DNA of 64,000 nt from Aporrectodea caliginosa (lineage: Eukaryota; Annelida; Clitellata; Crassiclitellata; Lumbricidae), in contig JACEVL010000834.1 in the NCBI GenBank assembly GCA_020284085.1, positions 544,501-608,500 on the forward strand. Reading direction: 5' to 3'. The notes beneath the pieces are model-generated. The model did not search any database and had not been told where the DNA came from. It was given only the letters and a program-made list of their open reading frames with translations. Made by a program: the position numbers and the translations under genes. Of the stretch, positions 1-11,080 are shown piece by piece; the first letter of the stretch is position 1; the number at the start of each line of letters is the position of its first letter.

Positions 1-1600
1 ATGTTTATGATTACTCGTAATATCAACGCTGCTAACACATCGAATATAAGTCAATTTTCAAACTCAATAGGCCTATAACTATTTATACATATAGGTCTCC
101 ATGTCACAATTACCGAGGGTCCGAGAGGCACAGCCACTTGCTAAGTTAACGTTTTAACGTTTAAGCCATGTAAACACGTCAAAAATCCCTGGGCTCTACG
201 ACGCGGTGAGGGCGACCACGGTGGCTCACTTACTTTATGCTGCTCCGGTATGGTGGGGGTTTGCCACGAATTCACAGTCATGTAAGCAGAGAGAGTGGGA
301 GACGTGCCATAGATATAATATCAATTATATCAATATAGTTACTAGAGATTCCTTACACTTTTTGATTTAACAGAAATTTGAAGTGAGACTGAGACTTGCA
401 CCCAACATTTAGCAAATAGCAACAAAACTCGGCTCAGGGGCTCGCGGGAGCTTAGGGGCCCGCGGTGCACCGCACCGTTTGAACCTATGGTAAAAACGGC
501 CCTGTAATTAATAATACACAAGTAATTCTTATGGAATGACTTAAGCCGTCGCCAATCGGTTATTAAAACCGCTTCGTTTATGCACGTATTTATTTGTGCG
601 CATTTATTTGTATGACATTGTGTAGGAACAGCAACACTTAATAACTTCTCATCAGCGTTGCTGCAGACAGGAGTACAACCATCCAAACGGTTACTATCGT
701 ATTCCTATTCGATTGCCCTGGATGATATCTGGACGCTGCGTCTTCCACCATCTACAAGAGACTGCCAGTCGGTGAGCTTTGCCGTGTTCTGCGTATTTCA
801 TTCACTGGTTGTCATTCATCATCCCCAATGCAACACGGACAGGAACTCTGAACTTGTTGTCATTTTGTCAGCACAGCTGATAACTGACAATATTATATTT
901 TACTCCGTTGGCTCTGTGCGTTAGTACAAAGACCCGTAAAATGCTATGTTTTTTCGTACTAATTAACTTCTTCTTCTCAATTACACATAATTATTTTCAT
1001 ACAAGCTTGCAAGGAATGTGGAGGGCGTTACAAACTGGTCATTTACATACAGACAGACGTTTAAATAGGTCTTAGGATAGGCCTATATATATAAAAAAAA
1101 CTGTCTTTAGACTCAGAGGAATACTAAACAAAGGAATCCAGTTAAATTCATTCATAATCTATCGTAGGATTTGGACGGCGTATGTACTACTCGTCACTCG
1201 TCACATGGCCTTGTTCCATTACACTTCAAGGCGTTGCTCATGAGAAACGTTTCCATCTTTTTCCCGATTCACATAACTTTCCAGGTCAAACTAGTTCCAA
1301 GTGTGCTGTGAGGTGACCTCACTGACCTGGTTAACATAAAATGCTTTCTTCTATTCATAGTTCGTGCGACGAATCCTAGCTACCAATGCAACCCGCGATG
1401 CTGCTGCTGCCGCCGCCTAATGCGAATAATTGCCTAAACAGCGATGTTTGGCATGAAAAGCGCTCGCAGGTAGGCGACAGCGACTATTGCTATGTCTACA
1501 CTTAAATTCAGATAGCCTGCAGCTGATTCTCAATAATTTTTGTTTTGTTTTTCGGACATTTTCTAAAGTCTGAGGGATCATGTCAACCTTGAAAAAATAA
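1..1600. other. No gene recognised
   Basis: AT-rich unique DNA with short open frames on both strands, none with a recognised domain or convincing splice sites. Scattered aggcctat motifs. Confidence 0.4.
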
Positions 1601-1604
1601 TGAT

Positions 1605-1705
1605 GATGATAGCGGTGATGATGGTAATGATGATGGTGATGACGGTGGTGATGATGATAATGATGATGACGACGGCGATAATGATGATGATGATGATGAT
1701 AATAA
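1605..1705. repeat. (GAT)n-type imperfect microsatellite
   Basis: Runs of gatgatgat with interruptions. It creates a His-rich open frame on the minus strand that is not a gene. Confidence 0.85.
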
Positions 1706-2287
1706 TTCATTCTTTTTAATTAATATTAAAGTCCCTAAGGGATCTGCTGTACATTGGGACATAAAATAATAATAATAATAATAATAGTAATCAGTCTGGG
1801 ATTGGCCATCCTCCAACATAGCGTTTTCTACCTCTGAAGAAAAAAGCTTTGGTTTTTTGGCTGAATTGTTTACACTTGTTAAATATTTTCCCGTTCTTTG
1901 GTGTTCTTTCACTATTAAACGGCGTTTTACCGCCAGACACGTACTCTTTGTCGCAAGCACCGACCTGTTAATAGGCTTACCCCTCACCCAACACCCATAA
2001 GCTCTTTCACCCGACCACTAATGGCTTGTCGTTCCTTGTATTCGCACTGCTCCTAAATTAAAACTTAGTTGAAGCCTCATTCTTCTGCTCTTGGGGCCTC
2101 ACAGAAATCGGAGTGGGTTTGCAGTGTATGCAGAACTGTGCTAAAACTACGCATAAACATGGAATGATTCACCTGCAGATGCCACGCAATCAACGCTGCC
2201 CAGGTTCGCACAAACTTCCGCTGAACCACGACATTCACCTATCAACTGAAAAACGATTCCAGATAAATCTAGCTGGCCTGTGTCGAT

Positions 2288-2336
2288 ACCTCTTTTACCC
2301 CTATTGTCAAAATTTGACAATAGGGGTAAAAGAGGT
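2288..2336. repeat. 49-bp near-perfect palindrome
   Basis: 24-bp arms (acctcttttacccctattgt plus caaa) around a single centre base. A second inverted repeat of 16 bp (aaccgctgctc...gagcagcggtt) follows at about 2341-2382. Little loop, so likely cruciform-prone. Confidence 0.92.
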
Positions 2337-2475
2337 AAACGAGGGAACCGCTGCTCCTATTTAATGAGCAGCGGTTTCTCTCTAATGATACGGTAGTAAA
2401 GCTTTACTCCTCTAAGAAAAATTCCGCATTCAACTTTGCAACATAGACTCATGAAGCACATCCCTGAAGCAGCTA

Positions 2476-2578
2476 CTACTATTACTTTTACTACTACTAC
2501 TACTGCTACTGCTACTGCTACTGCTACTGCTGCTGCTGCTGCTGCTGGTACTGCTACTACTATACTGCTACTACTGCT
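2476..2578. repeat. (TAC/TGC)n microsatellite
   Basis: tactactactactgctactg grading into gctgctgctgctgctgctgg. The Thr/Ala-rich open frame here is an artefact. Confidence 0.85.
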
Positions 2579-2625
2579 AAACGGAACTTGGGCTCTCTCT
2601 CTTACGTCTGTATCTGGAGAAGCGT

Positions 2626-2690
2626 GAGAAACATGCCATCTTTTCTAGCGCCTATCTCTGATTGGCGCTAGAAAAGATGGCATGTTTCTC
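2626..2690. repeat. 65-bp inverted repeat, 27-bp arms
   Basis: gagaaacatgccatcttttc tagcgcc, 11-nt loop, then the exact complement ending gtttctc. Possibly a foldback element end or RNA hairpin. Confidence 0.92.
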
Positions 2691-2802
2691 TCGCGTCTCT
2701 AAAGGAAGTTGCTGTAGTTAAGCATATAGGACTATAATTATATGCTCTGAATATTTCGCATGATCGCCTTCATTGCATTAAGAAAGTCTGACGTTGTTTT
2801 AG

Positions 2803-3229
2803 AAAGCATATGGCTGTCATACGCCTAAATTTACGGATAATCTGAGAGAGAAAGTCTGCATCTTCTGTGGTCAACGGAAACCGGTTTCGTTGGAAGAGCA
2901 AGCCTTTTCCGTCATATTAGAGAATGCAGAGCTGACCAGAGGAGTTGATTCCACTCTCTGCCATCTTCCACATAGGCTTTGTTGGTTGGTTGGCCGTCTA
3001 CTCAATGCCAACTTACTCGACCTGGCCTGGCGACTCGTGCCAGTCGTTGCAGAATATGGCGAGAATCGACCCAGTTGGTTTGATGTGGAACACAGCAAGA
3101 TTACATGGCTAACGAGGTTTCGGTTTGCATGTGAAGTGCACCGGAAACTGAAACCATACTCGGCATCTCTATTATGGTCGATAGACAAAATTCTTGACTA
3201 CCACAGCAGTGTTGATAGCACATATGAAG
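2803..3229 (+). CDS. Exon of LRR-like protein gene, 5' partial (first visible exon)
   Basis: Reading frame of 142 codons plus one base. It opens just after a T-rich acceptor (gttgttttag, ending 2802) and closes at a GTAACT donor at 3230. A stop codon lies immediately upstream of the acceptor in this frame, so upstream coding sequence must come from another exon. The start is therefore partial. The peptide contains a CxxC pair (CIFC) and a hydrophobic helical stretch rich in Leu and Trp (HRLCWLVGRLLNANLLDL), followed by WLTRFRFACEVHRKL. I do not recognise the domain. The exon ends in phase 1, and the exon at 4373 begins with the two bases needed to complete an Asp codon. The open frame on the opposite strand here is treated as a shadow. 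Function unknown; the exon call rests on splice signals, length and phase. Confidence 0.5.
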
Positions 3230-3531
3230 GTAACTTGATCTCCTCTGATTCTGACCTACAGCGGCTATTGCGGACTTGATTTGTTATGGCGCTGGTGTGA
3301 CTAAGCTGGTTTATCTGACGCGGTTTTTCTGTGGCGATGAGAAATTCCGAAGATTTACAATTGCATTTACTTGAAAAACTTAGCCGTTTTATTAACCAAA
3401 TTATTACATCACATCAACAACTATAATCTCTGTTATGAGTCATTCCAACCGTTCATTTTATTTTCTCCGGACATTGTTTTAAGAACCTGAGGATTAGCTA
3501 CTTCGGTGTTAAAAACTGTTAATTAATTAAC

Positions 3532-3596
<65 letters not shown>

Positions 3597-3602
3597 TAAT
3601 AA
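3532..3602. repeat. (AAT)n microsatellite
   Basis: About 20 units of aat, within the intron of the LRR-like gene. Confidence 0.95.
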
Positions 3603-3904
3603 CATAGGATATTCGACACGTAAAAGAAGTTTTAAAAGTTGTCTGGAAATCTCGCATAGACTCTGATTTCTAACCGAGGTTTAACTATAATGATCCCATC
3701 TGCTGAATAAAAGCTGAAGAACTCTAACTCTTATTATTTGACTATTTTTGATCACAAGTAAAAGAAAAAATCTTTCAAATATCACCTGTCTTGGTGTAAA
3801 AATTAAAAGTTTATATCATACAGTTTTTATTGTGTAAAAATTAACCAACTTAGTATCGCAAACGTAGATACTACTGTTCTGCCGCTACCGGCATTTCGAT
3901 AAAA

Positions 3905-4135
3905 TTGGCTTTAGACGCATTAAATGTCACCTCACCTGTTGTAGATTTTTGGTACTCGATGTATCCTCCACTCACCATGTTAGAAGAAGATACAAGAGAT
4001 GGATCTTTGATAAGCGTAACTTCTTCAGGTAGCCAAATTCGCCATGCGAGATACTCTGTCTTATTAAATGTTACTAACCTTACCGACTGTCCAGTGTCTC
4101 ACACTGATAAATGTAGACCTGCTGTTAAGGAGTAG
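3905..4135 (+). CDS. Unassigned open frame within intron of LRR-like gene
   Basis: 76 codons including SPVVDFWYSMYPPLTMLEED and SVLLNVTNLTDCPVSH. No family recognised and no need for it in the splice model, because the flanking exons already match in phase. Listed only because the composition looks better than random; probably not a gene. Confidence 0.15.
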   Translation: MALDALNVTSPVVDFWYSMYPPLTMLEEDTRDGSLISVTSSGSQIRHARYSVLLNVTNLTDCPVSHTDKCRPAVKE

Positions 4136-4372
4136 TAAAGAAAGGCTCTGTTAAAGTACATAAGCAACAACAACAACAACACAGAGATGATAATACGAAA
4201 GTAGAGAATGACAGAAATAGACGATCTGATATTATGCAGAAGAACTTGGAAAGATAGAGGAAGGGAGGAGAGTCAAAGGAGGAGAAGAATTGGTGGATGC
4301 GGTGAGAAGAGAAGGGATATTAATAATATGAACGATGCCTCTTCAGAACGTGTACTTGTTTTATTCATTCAG

Positions 4373-4575
4373 ACGGAAACCACGTCGTCCTTGTGTCTCC
4401 GGAGTTAACCGAACACAACAGAATGAGCGGCCTTGAGTTCGCGTCAATGAAAATCATACAGCAATACAACAAAACATGCGGGATCCCTGTTGTTTTCAAA
4501 CCGACAGCGATTTCACCGCTAAAAAACCTGAAGTCAGACGAGATATCACTTCTGCTTCAGCATCTACACCCAGAG
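4373..4575 (+). CDS. Second visible exon of LRR-like protein gene
   Basis: A classical acceptor (ttattcattcag) precedes 4373. The first two bases complete the phase-1 codon left by the exon ending at 3229. The 67 codons after that include SGLEFASMKIIQQYNKT, TCGIPVVFKPTAISPL and SDEISLLLQHLHPE. The exon is closed at 4575 before GTCGGT, giving phase 0, which matches the next exon at 5771. A donor four bases further on is also possible but would break phase. The alternating Leu-rich segment SLLLQHLHPE resembles the start of a leucine-rich-repeat solenoid. I could not name the family. Confidence 0.5.
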
Positions 4576-5044
4576 GTCGGTCAACTGTGATAAGTAGATA
4601 CGAATATTGTTAATACATCGCCTATATTACTATGATATAGGTTGTTAGGCTCCTAAGGGGAAGGGAACATGCAAGTCACGGCCCCGACCACATGACTTGA
4701 AACATAGCCGGCGGACATGACTATAAATGTATCCAAAGAGGACATGACTTGTGATATAGTGAAACGCCTAACGACCAGCAATTTTGCTACAGTATTAAGA
4801 ACTTCAATTATCCTGCAACTTCAAAGTCCACTGGACGCTGCAAAATAAATAGGTGCAAATGTTTCAAAGGGAAAGTCAAGAGCAACATTCGATGACAAAC
4901 TTCGATTGTGTTTTAGGCAATCTGTAAAATTTTCATCATCAGATTAATTTTCAGGGATTTTGTAAAGTGCCTGAGTGAATTGGGATTTTACAAATTGCCT
5001 AAAAATTTCAGACATTTTACAAAATCCCTGATTTTACGGGTCTA

Positions 5045-5608
5045 GGACATTTCCCCCCGGGACATTCCCCGGACATTTCCCCCTAGGACATTTCCCCCCT
5101 AGGACATATCCCCCCGGACATTTCTATGGTCACTTACCCAGCATAAATATTCACGAGAGAGTGCATCTTATTGGCTATTTCAATTAATTATTTATATAGC
5201 TGTATTATTATCAAGTAGAGGCAAGTGCATGAAGCATTTAAGAATTTTAATAAAGTATCTTATCAGACACCACTACGCATGCAGAACTGCAAATTGTGTA
5301 CAACTTACACAGCTGTATTAATTAACAAGTAGAGTCATGTGCATGAAACATTTTAGAATTTTAATAAAGTATCTTATCAGACACCACTAGTCCACTACTC
5401 ATTTAGAACTGCACATTGTGTGCTATACCGCGCAAGTACTCGAGACCCGATCGCTGCTCAAAATCCCGAACTATATTCTCATGAATATAGTTCGGGGAAT
5501 ATAATGCCGGGTAAGTGATCAGGGGAAATGTCCGGGGAAATGTCCTAGGGGAAATGTCCGGGAGGAAATGTCGGGGAAATGTCCGGGGAAATGTCCGGGG
5601 AAATGTCC
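5045..5608. mobile_element. MITE-like element with multi-copy GGACATTTCCCC termini
   Basis: The left end carries at least four copies of ggacatttcccc in direct orientation (5045-5125), and the right end carries at least five copies of the complement ggggaaatgtcc (5520-5608). Between them lie two tandem copies of a segment of about 118 bp (tttaagaattttaataaagt, cttatcagacaccact). No coding capacity. Insertion class is uncertain because no clear target duplication was seen. Confidence 0.65.
5200..5425 (+). repeat. Tandem duplication (about 118 bp, 2 copies) inside the 5045 element
   Basis: Both copies contain acaagtagag...gtgcatgaa, then agaattttaataaagtatct and tatcagacaccact, then agaactgca and attgtgt. 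The copies differ by a few substitutions and short indels. Confidence 0.75.
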
Positions 5609-5770
5609 GGATACCGATTTTACACATTGCCTGTAATATATATATCACATCAAGGAGCATTAGTATATTTTATACCATTGTTGCTGTGGCAAAAGTTTCT
5701 GAAGGTATTAGATGTCGCGTCTCTAATATTTTTTAGTTCTTGAACACGTCATAGTATTTTCGTGTTTTAG

Positions 5771-6502
5771 GTTATATCCTCCGTTGATCTGAAGAAGAAA
5801 ACTTGGTCAGTCGAGGACTTGGATGAGTTGGATCGTGTTTTGTCGCCATGTTGCAACCTGACTGATATTTATCTGCGCCAAGAAACACATACCACAGACG
5901 ACGGGGAAATAGAGGACGTGGCACCAGCTGTTTCGAGATTGTTGAGCCACCATCCTCAGCTTAAGAAGATTGGTTTAAAGGGTTTTCAGCTTGCAGGGAC
6001 ATTGACCAGTTTTCCTTTGCCTCCAGTGGAAGAACTACGACTCTGTCAATGCACCTTCACGGAAGCAGACTGGAACTTCATGGCAAACAGGTCAGACTTG
6101 GCTTTCAAGGACCTGTTCGTTACCTCGCACTTTTTCCATATCCACTATCCGAGCTTAAGCAGATTTCTGCAGAATCAGACACCGACGCTCGAAAGCCTTG
6201 GGTTGGGATACCCTACACTGACCGTTGAAGAGATCTGCAAACTTTTGAGGATCATGGCAAAGTTCAACAAGCTGCGTGTGTTTGACTTAACCTGCATGGA
6301 AGATATGGATTTTGCCAGCAAAGAGAAAATTCTTATCGACATCATGTCTATCCACAGCACAAGGAAATTTCTCATCGACATCCCTTCTATCGGCGATGAA
6401 AGCAACCGCAACACAGAAATTGATCGTCTAAACGAAGTGGTAGGAAGGTCATGCAGAGCCAATCGTCGACCACCTATCAAAGTAATAATGAGTACCCACT
6501 AG
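5771..6502 (+). CDS. Terminal exon, leucine-rich-repeat-like C-terminus
   Basis: Acceptor cgtgttttag ends at 5770. The frame then runs 243 codons to a TAG at 6500-6502. The first codons (GTT ATA TCC) continue in phase from the exon ending at 4575. Repeats with LRR spacing are visible: LTDIYLRQ, LKKIGLKGFQLAGTL, VEELRLCQCTFTEADW, LESLGLGYPTLTVEEI and LRVFDLTCMEDMDF. These are degenerate repeats of the LxxLxLxxC/N type seen in F-box-LRR and NLR-like proteins. The protein ends in a basic tail (CRANRRPPIKVIMSTH). No membrane segment or signal peptide is visible in this exon. The 3' region after 6502 is AT-rich. This exon stands out from its surroundings by its balanced codon use. F-box or NACHT identity cannot be claimed because the N-terminus is missing. 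Confidence 0.6.
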   Translation, partial: VISSVDLKKKTWSVEDLDELDRVLSPCCNLTDIYLRQETHTTDDGEIEDVAPAVSRLLSHHPQLKKIGLKGFQLAGTLTSFPLPPVEELRLCQCTFTEADWNFMANRSDLAFKDLFVTSHFFHIHYPSLSRFLQNQTPTLESLGLGYPTLTVEEICKLLRIMAKFNKLRVFDLTCMEDMDFASKEKILIDIMSIHSTRKFLIDIPSIGDESNRNTEIDRLNEVVGRSCRANRRPPIKVIMSTH

Positions 6503-7439
6503 AGCGAGCAAAACAAAGTATCGACCGACTGACTATTCTAACAATTTTTGCATTATCGTTACGAAATAATTTTATCGCATGTCAGTGACTTGTGTTAGTC
6601 TTATAGGTCAACGCTTAGATTTCTGAAGATTGTGAAAACGTAGTTTTGACGATTAATTTCTTTAATGTATATCGCAACTTTGGTAACGGCTTGTCAGCAA
6701 TACAAATCATACAATAGGTCTAATAATAATATATGTAAGTGTGCACTTTCTTAAAACAAGAGACATGCTTTTATTTATTTATTTTCGATATCCTTCATTA
6801 TAAACGTATTGATGCATTATTGAAGACGTATTTGGACCTATTAAATTATTCATTTTCTGAGTGTCTTCTTTATATAAAATACGTGGATGATTTGGGAAAT
6901 ACCTGGAAATAATTGGAAAGCAGCTGCCAGATTTATTGATTCGGTATGTGGTTAGAAGTAGTGAAGATCGATAGAAACTTCCCGGTAGTTAAGATGGCAG
7001 ATTTGAAGTATTGGGAGCCGGGATTGTATTGAAAGGAGGATAGAAACCTGACAGATTTAAAGTACTTGGTGCTGGGTATGAATTGTGGGACCATAAATAG
7101 TAAATGAACTTTTAAATTTTTTGGCGAATTTTAACAGCTTTTAGCGCCTCTAAGAAGTTATTCAACTAGACATTTCGAAGTCCGTTTCAATATTGTTCAA
7201 ATTTATGACTATTTTTTTAAAATCATCGGTCTTTTCTCGCTCCGATACGGTCTCTCAATTTTCTCTAGCTCTTGCGACATGGCAGGGTTGGTCGCCCTGG
7301 TTCTACTTTGATCGCCGTGTTCTCACATATATCCCGATTATGCATGTCTGCTTGCTAGAACATCTTGTGCATTTAGTCGTCGAGAAAAAACAGCGTCATG
7401 GAAAACAAGCTTCCTTTGAGATGTCCTACTGCAGCATCT

Positions 7440-7660
7440 AGTGAGATGTCAGTACTTCGTTTCAATTTACGTATTGCTCCAGAGGGTTGCAGGTTCGAAT
7501 CCATCAAGCCGCCGCGTAGGGACCCTGGGCAGAGTCCTTCACTCGCAATTGCTCATGCGTTTCGGCGTGAAACTCCAGAATCAGTCTCACTACTGCGCTA
7601 TGGTCAGGAGCGCCTCTGGTAGAAAGAAATCTTGAAGGGGCGCTATAACCGGTGCTCGCC
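7440..7660 (+). mobile_element. tRNA-derived SINE
   Basis: A perfect RNA polymerase III B box (ggttcgaatcc) lies at 7492-7502 in a tRNA T-arm-like context. A diverged body follows, then the tail aatcttgaaggggcgctata at 7628-7647. The A box is not recognisable, so the promoter is probably dead. The tail recurs elsewhere in the window, which supports a dispersed SINE family. Small open frames across it are not genes. Confidence 0.6.
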
Positions 7661-9325
7661 ACATACATAATAACGTCAACGCAGATTACGTTCTATGCAT
7701 GGCCATTCGACTGCCAGACATCTTATGAGCGCACTGTCGGATATAGACTTCGTGAGGCTCTAAGCTAAACAGAGCTTGGAGGCCTCTTGTTACGAAATTA
7801 CACCAGAAGGTCTCCCAAAACTTTTAAACATAATTATACGGCTTTTAATTAATTAATATCAAGACATTTAAAGTGAAAATTTAAAATTATTTTTAAGTAG
7901 ATGCATTTGCTAATCACATATTTATCATTTGGTTGGCTTGATCTCTATCATGGATTTAATATACGCCTAGTTTACCATGGAAACAAAACTTATATGTAAT
8001 TTTAAAAATAGTTTTAAGATTCATTAATACGCATACAAATTTGTTTGAAGCCCCTGCGGATTGTGAGACCCTAAGCTGGAGCTTTGTTTAGCTTAATGGT
8101 AAATTCAACACTGTACGTATGATCGCTTGTGAAATGTTACGAAATATAAATACAAAAGCGCTATTAAAGTGTTCGGTTGTAAGCTTAATTCTACAACTAA
8201 AATTAAAGCATTCTTAGGATTTCTATGAATTAATTCTTCATGTCTACAATTAGAAGCCAATACATTTAACGACTTTATTTAGTAAATCTGTCGCTTTTTC
8301 AGCCGATAATTAACGCCAAGTACTCGCTTAGTAACAGGTATCGATTCAAGACAGAGTCTGTTGTCTTTCCAGGTCCAGGTTATGGTCCAACGAGCAGGCT
8401 GAGTGCTGGTGGCTAGCTTTACCAGTGCGGCGAAGAGTAGGATTAGAAAATGAAGTTGGTAGAAGGCAGCCTATCATTTGATGAAGAATTACTGTCAGGG
8501 ATAGCACACGAATAACGAAGGCTTCAAAACATATAGATATTAGTCTGAACAAACAGACGTTAGAAGAGGAGAATTATTGAAGGTAGAACATATATGCTCA
8601 TAAGTCGACCAACATTCGCTGCCTATCAGAGATAATGAAAACATAAGGACATCATACTAAATGAAAAGACCAAGTTTCACTAAAAATTAAAGAACAACCG
8701 GGGTCGATTTCGTTCTGCAATACTCCCGACATTTAATTAAAAACGATAAGAAGAAATGCTTAAAAATACGAGTTCGACTCCGATTATTATTAACGCATTG
8801 GAGTAAAAGCAGCAACGTCGTATGGAAAGACATATGAATCCCATGTGGGAATACTGTCATATAGGCTTCATAAGTCCTACATATGACATTGAGACTGTTG
8901 AGGCCATCTCTGCTTTTAGACATGCGCAACAAAGACCCGCTACAGCCGTAAGAGAAGCGAAAGGCGAAGATGATGATCGGCTACGATCGGTTCTCATGTC
9001 TTAATTTCCCTCGGCTTACTAGACGCTGTCATTCGGACGATTTATTGATGCAGATTGCGATGCTGTCTCGACTGAATAGACTCATCGCATTTTAAGTTGG
9101 ACGGGTCTCCAGTGGTTTCGTCATGAACTGTACGAAACCGATATGCACATCGCAATTCATATCATTCGGGGACCGTTGAGAGATTTTCGACAAGAATATC
9201 AGACGCAAGACTTTGCCATATTAGCAGATAACATACAAATGCCGTACATAAATTATTATGTACCTGCATCCACCTATTTACATGCATGATTTCGGTTAGG
9301 GTTCCAGAGCATTTATACATCGCCT

Positions 9326-9500
9326 CTCCTAGAAAACTATTCAGAGGCGCTAGACATATCAGCCCATGCCTCAGCAGATAAGAATAGTTTTCATGCGTTT
9401 TTTATAGAAAGTGCATGCAGAATTGTATTGTATTGTATTTACCGACTTCCAAAGCGCCTCTCCCAGTACAACATGATCAGAGGCGCTCCCAGTGCGAAAA
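9326..9500. repeat. Two copies of gcgcctct...agaggcgc hairpin sequence
   Basis: cgcctctcctagaaaactat tcagaggcgct near 9328 and gcgcctctcccagtacaaca tgatcagaggcgct near 9452. Each can form a small hairpin. The motif resembles the end of the gcgc-tailed SINE family. Confidence 0.45.
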
Positions 9501-10114
9501 GCCCCGCGAGAAGAGTCTTAAGACTGCGGACAGAGGCAGCAAATACTCTCAGCTGAACCCTTAGTTAAGGCAAAGTACCAATCCAAAGGGAGTCTGTTCC
9601 ACGTAGATGGTTCAACCACCGAAAATCGCGGCGCTGAATCGTCGAGATGCTTGCAAAAGTAACAGCCAGTCAACCCCGATCAGTCAAACTTAAGAAGGTG
9701 CTGCAGACCTCGCCTACGTAGCAAGGGACATTCTCCAGTTGACATCGTCAGATCCTAATTTCTACATTTCTTGCATATAGACATTTAATGGTAAAGTAGA
9801 GTAAGGTATTCGTTCCCCGATTACATTCCTCTACCAACGACAGTCCTCGTTCGTCGTAGCCTGCTATGCATGGTTCTGACGTTGAAAGATATTTCAACTC
9901 AAAGCGAAATTTGGTATTTCAACTCTGGTCGGAAATCTGTTGCTACGATTGTACATGCGCCAGCCAATGGTGACTTATTTTTCTAGCTGTCTGAGCACTG
10001 CTTGCTTAGCGATGAAATTATAGTTCTTAATGAACTTCAATGATTTGACGAATTAATTAACAAACGAGAGATTGAATAACTGAAAGCTAGAACGAACGAA
10101 CGAATGAATCTAAC

Positions 10115-10525
10115 CGACGTAGTGAATGAGAAATCGATGGTGGTCGGTAGGTGCCACTCCTGCGGTCATCCATATTCTGACGACACTTCCGCTCGACATG
10201 TACGTCTCGCCAACTCGCTCACTTCCTGTTCCGCCACAGATGGGGAACTTTCGGTCGCCATCTTCGATGAGTGCGTATTCGCGACAGGAACCCTGGTCAG
10301 CGTCATCCAATTTCCGGCTTCCGGTGAAAGAAATCGCCTTAATGTCGATTGTAAAATCGTAAACCGTGAGGTTGACCCGTTGACCTCGTTCCACTCGAAT
10401 TACCCAAGGAAGTCCGGCGCAGTGAGGCGTATCCGAGGTCACGACACTTGCCAAGAACCCGGATGTTGCGCTGTAAACCGGAAGTTCATTGTTGCGCTGG
10501 CAGTAACTGGCAGTCAGATTAGCCA
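10115..10525 (-). CDS. CUB domain exon of the SUEL-lectin/CUB protein
   Basis: Starts after a clear acceptor (TTTTCTGTTGACAG) and ends at 10115 before GTTAGA, with 136 complete codons. The peptide shows a CUB-like arrangement: YCQRNNELPVYSATSGFLAS, then PHCAGLPWVIRVERGQRVNL, TVYDFTIDI, SCREYALIEDGDRKFPICGG, and a final strand pair SGSVVRIWM and HHRFLIHYVG. Four Cys match the two CUB disulfides. Phase joins exactly to the SUEL exon ending at 20394, across a 9.9-kb intron. Signal peptide, SUEL and CUB give an extracellular protein of at least 260 residues, probably for adhesion or ligand binding. A membrane anchor or further domains would be in exons not identified in the first 10 kb. Plus-strand open frames over this stretch are shadows. 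Confidence 0.8.
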
Positions 10526-11038
10526 CTGTCAACAGAAAATGACGTTAACCAAATTAAATTCTTGAAAGCATAACTTGTGGTTCTCGTGCATAATTAATTA
10601 ACTTCATATCAACTAATTATGCAACGGAGGCTAAATGTAGACCTAGACTGTCTACTTTAAGTTAACAAGGTCGAAGATTTATCGCGTGTCTGTTAGGAAC
10701 TTTTATGTCATCCTCCTACAGGTTATCTGTCAATCTATTAATCCATGCCAATTTTCTTGCTCATCATGTGGGCATGCATATTAATTGTTTGCTGGTCATC
10801 TTCAGTCTGTCAGTGCTATCACCTGTCGTCGCTCTACACTATCGATGCAACTTCGTCCAGTGACTCTGAACATCCTTGCCGCTGCCGACGGGAATCATTT
10901 GGTTGGTTCCTCCTGTGTGCGTGGGCCCGCCACTGGTGACTCTTTCAGCTTACTGTGCATTGTTTGCTAACTGATGTAATGTATTTGTTCGTAATTAGGC
11001 CTACATTTAACATCATAAAGGCCTATAGGCTAGCGCAG

Positions 11039-11080
11039 AGATGGACTCTGAGAAGATATCTTGAAGGGGCGCTATATAAA
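11039..11080 (+). repeat. SINE-tail fragment
   Basis: Contains atatcttgaaggggcgctat at 11055, the same 3' tail as the SINE at 7440. No tRNA-like head is visible upstream. Confidence 0.5.

Larger units (their letters stand above)
6503..10114. other. Intergenic or intronic DNA; one SINE, no exon recognised
   Basis: Between the LRR-like gene (plus) and the CUB exon (minus). Apart from the SINE at 7440 and the hairpin repeats at 9326, nothing is recognised. Later exons of the SUEL/CUB gene may be here, but none could be confirmed. Confidence 0.4.

Noticed and set aside
6175..6480. Minus-strand 101-codon frame
   Set aside because: Shadow of the LRR-like terminal exon.
7492..7502. A functional tRNA gene
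   Set aside because: B box present, but no A box and no cloverleaf could be formed; better explained as a SINE.
10104..10565. Plus-strand 153-codon frame
   Set aside because: Complement of the CUB exon; the minus strand has domain homology and splice signals.
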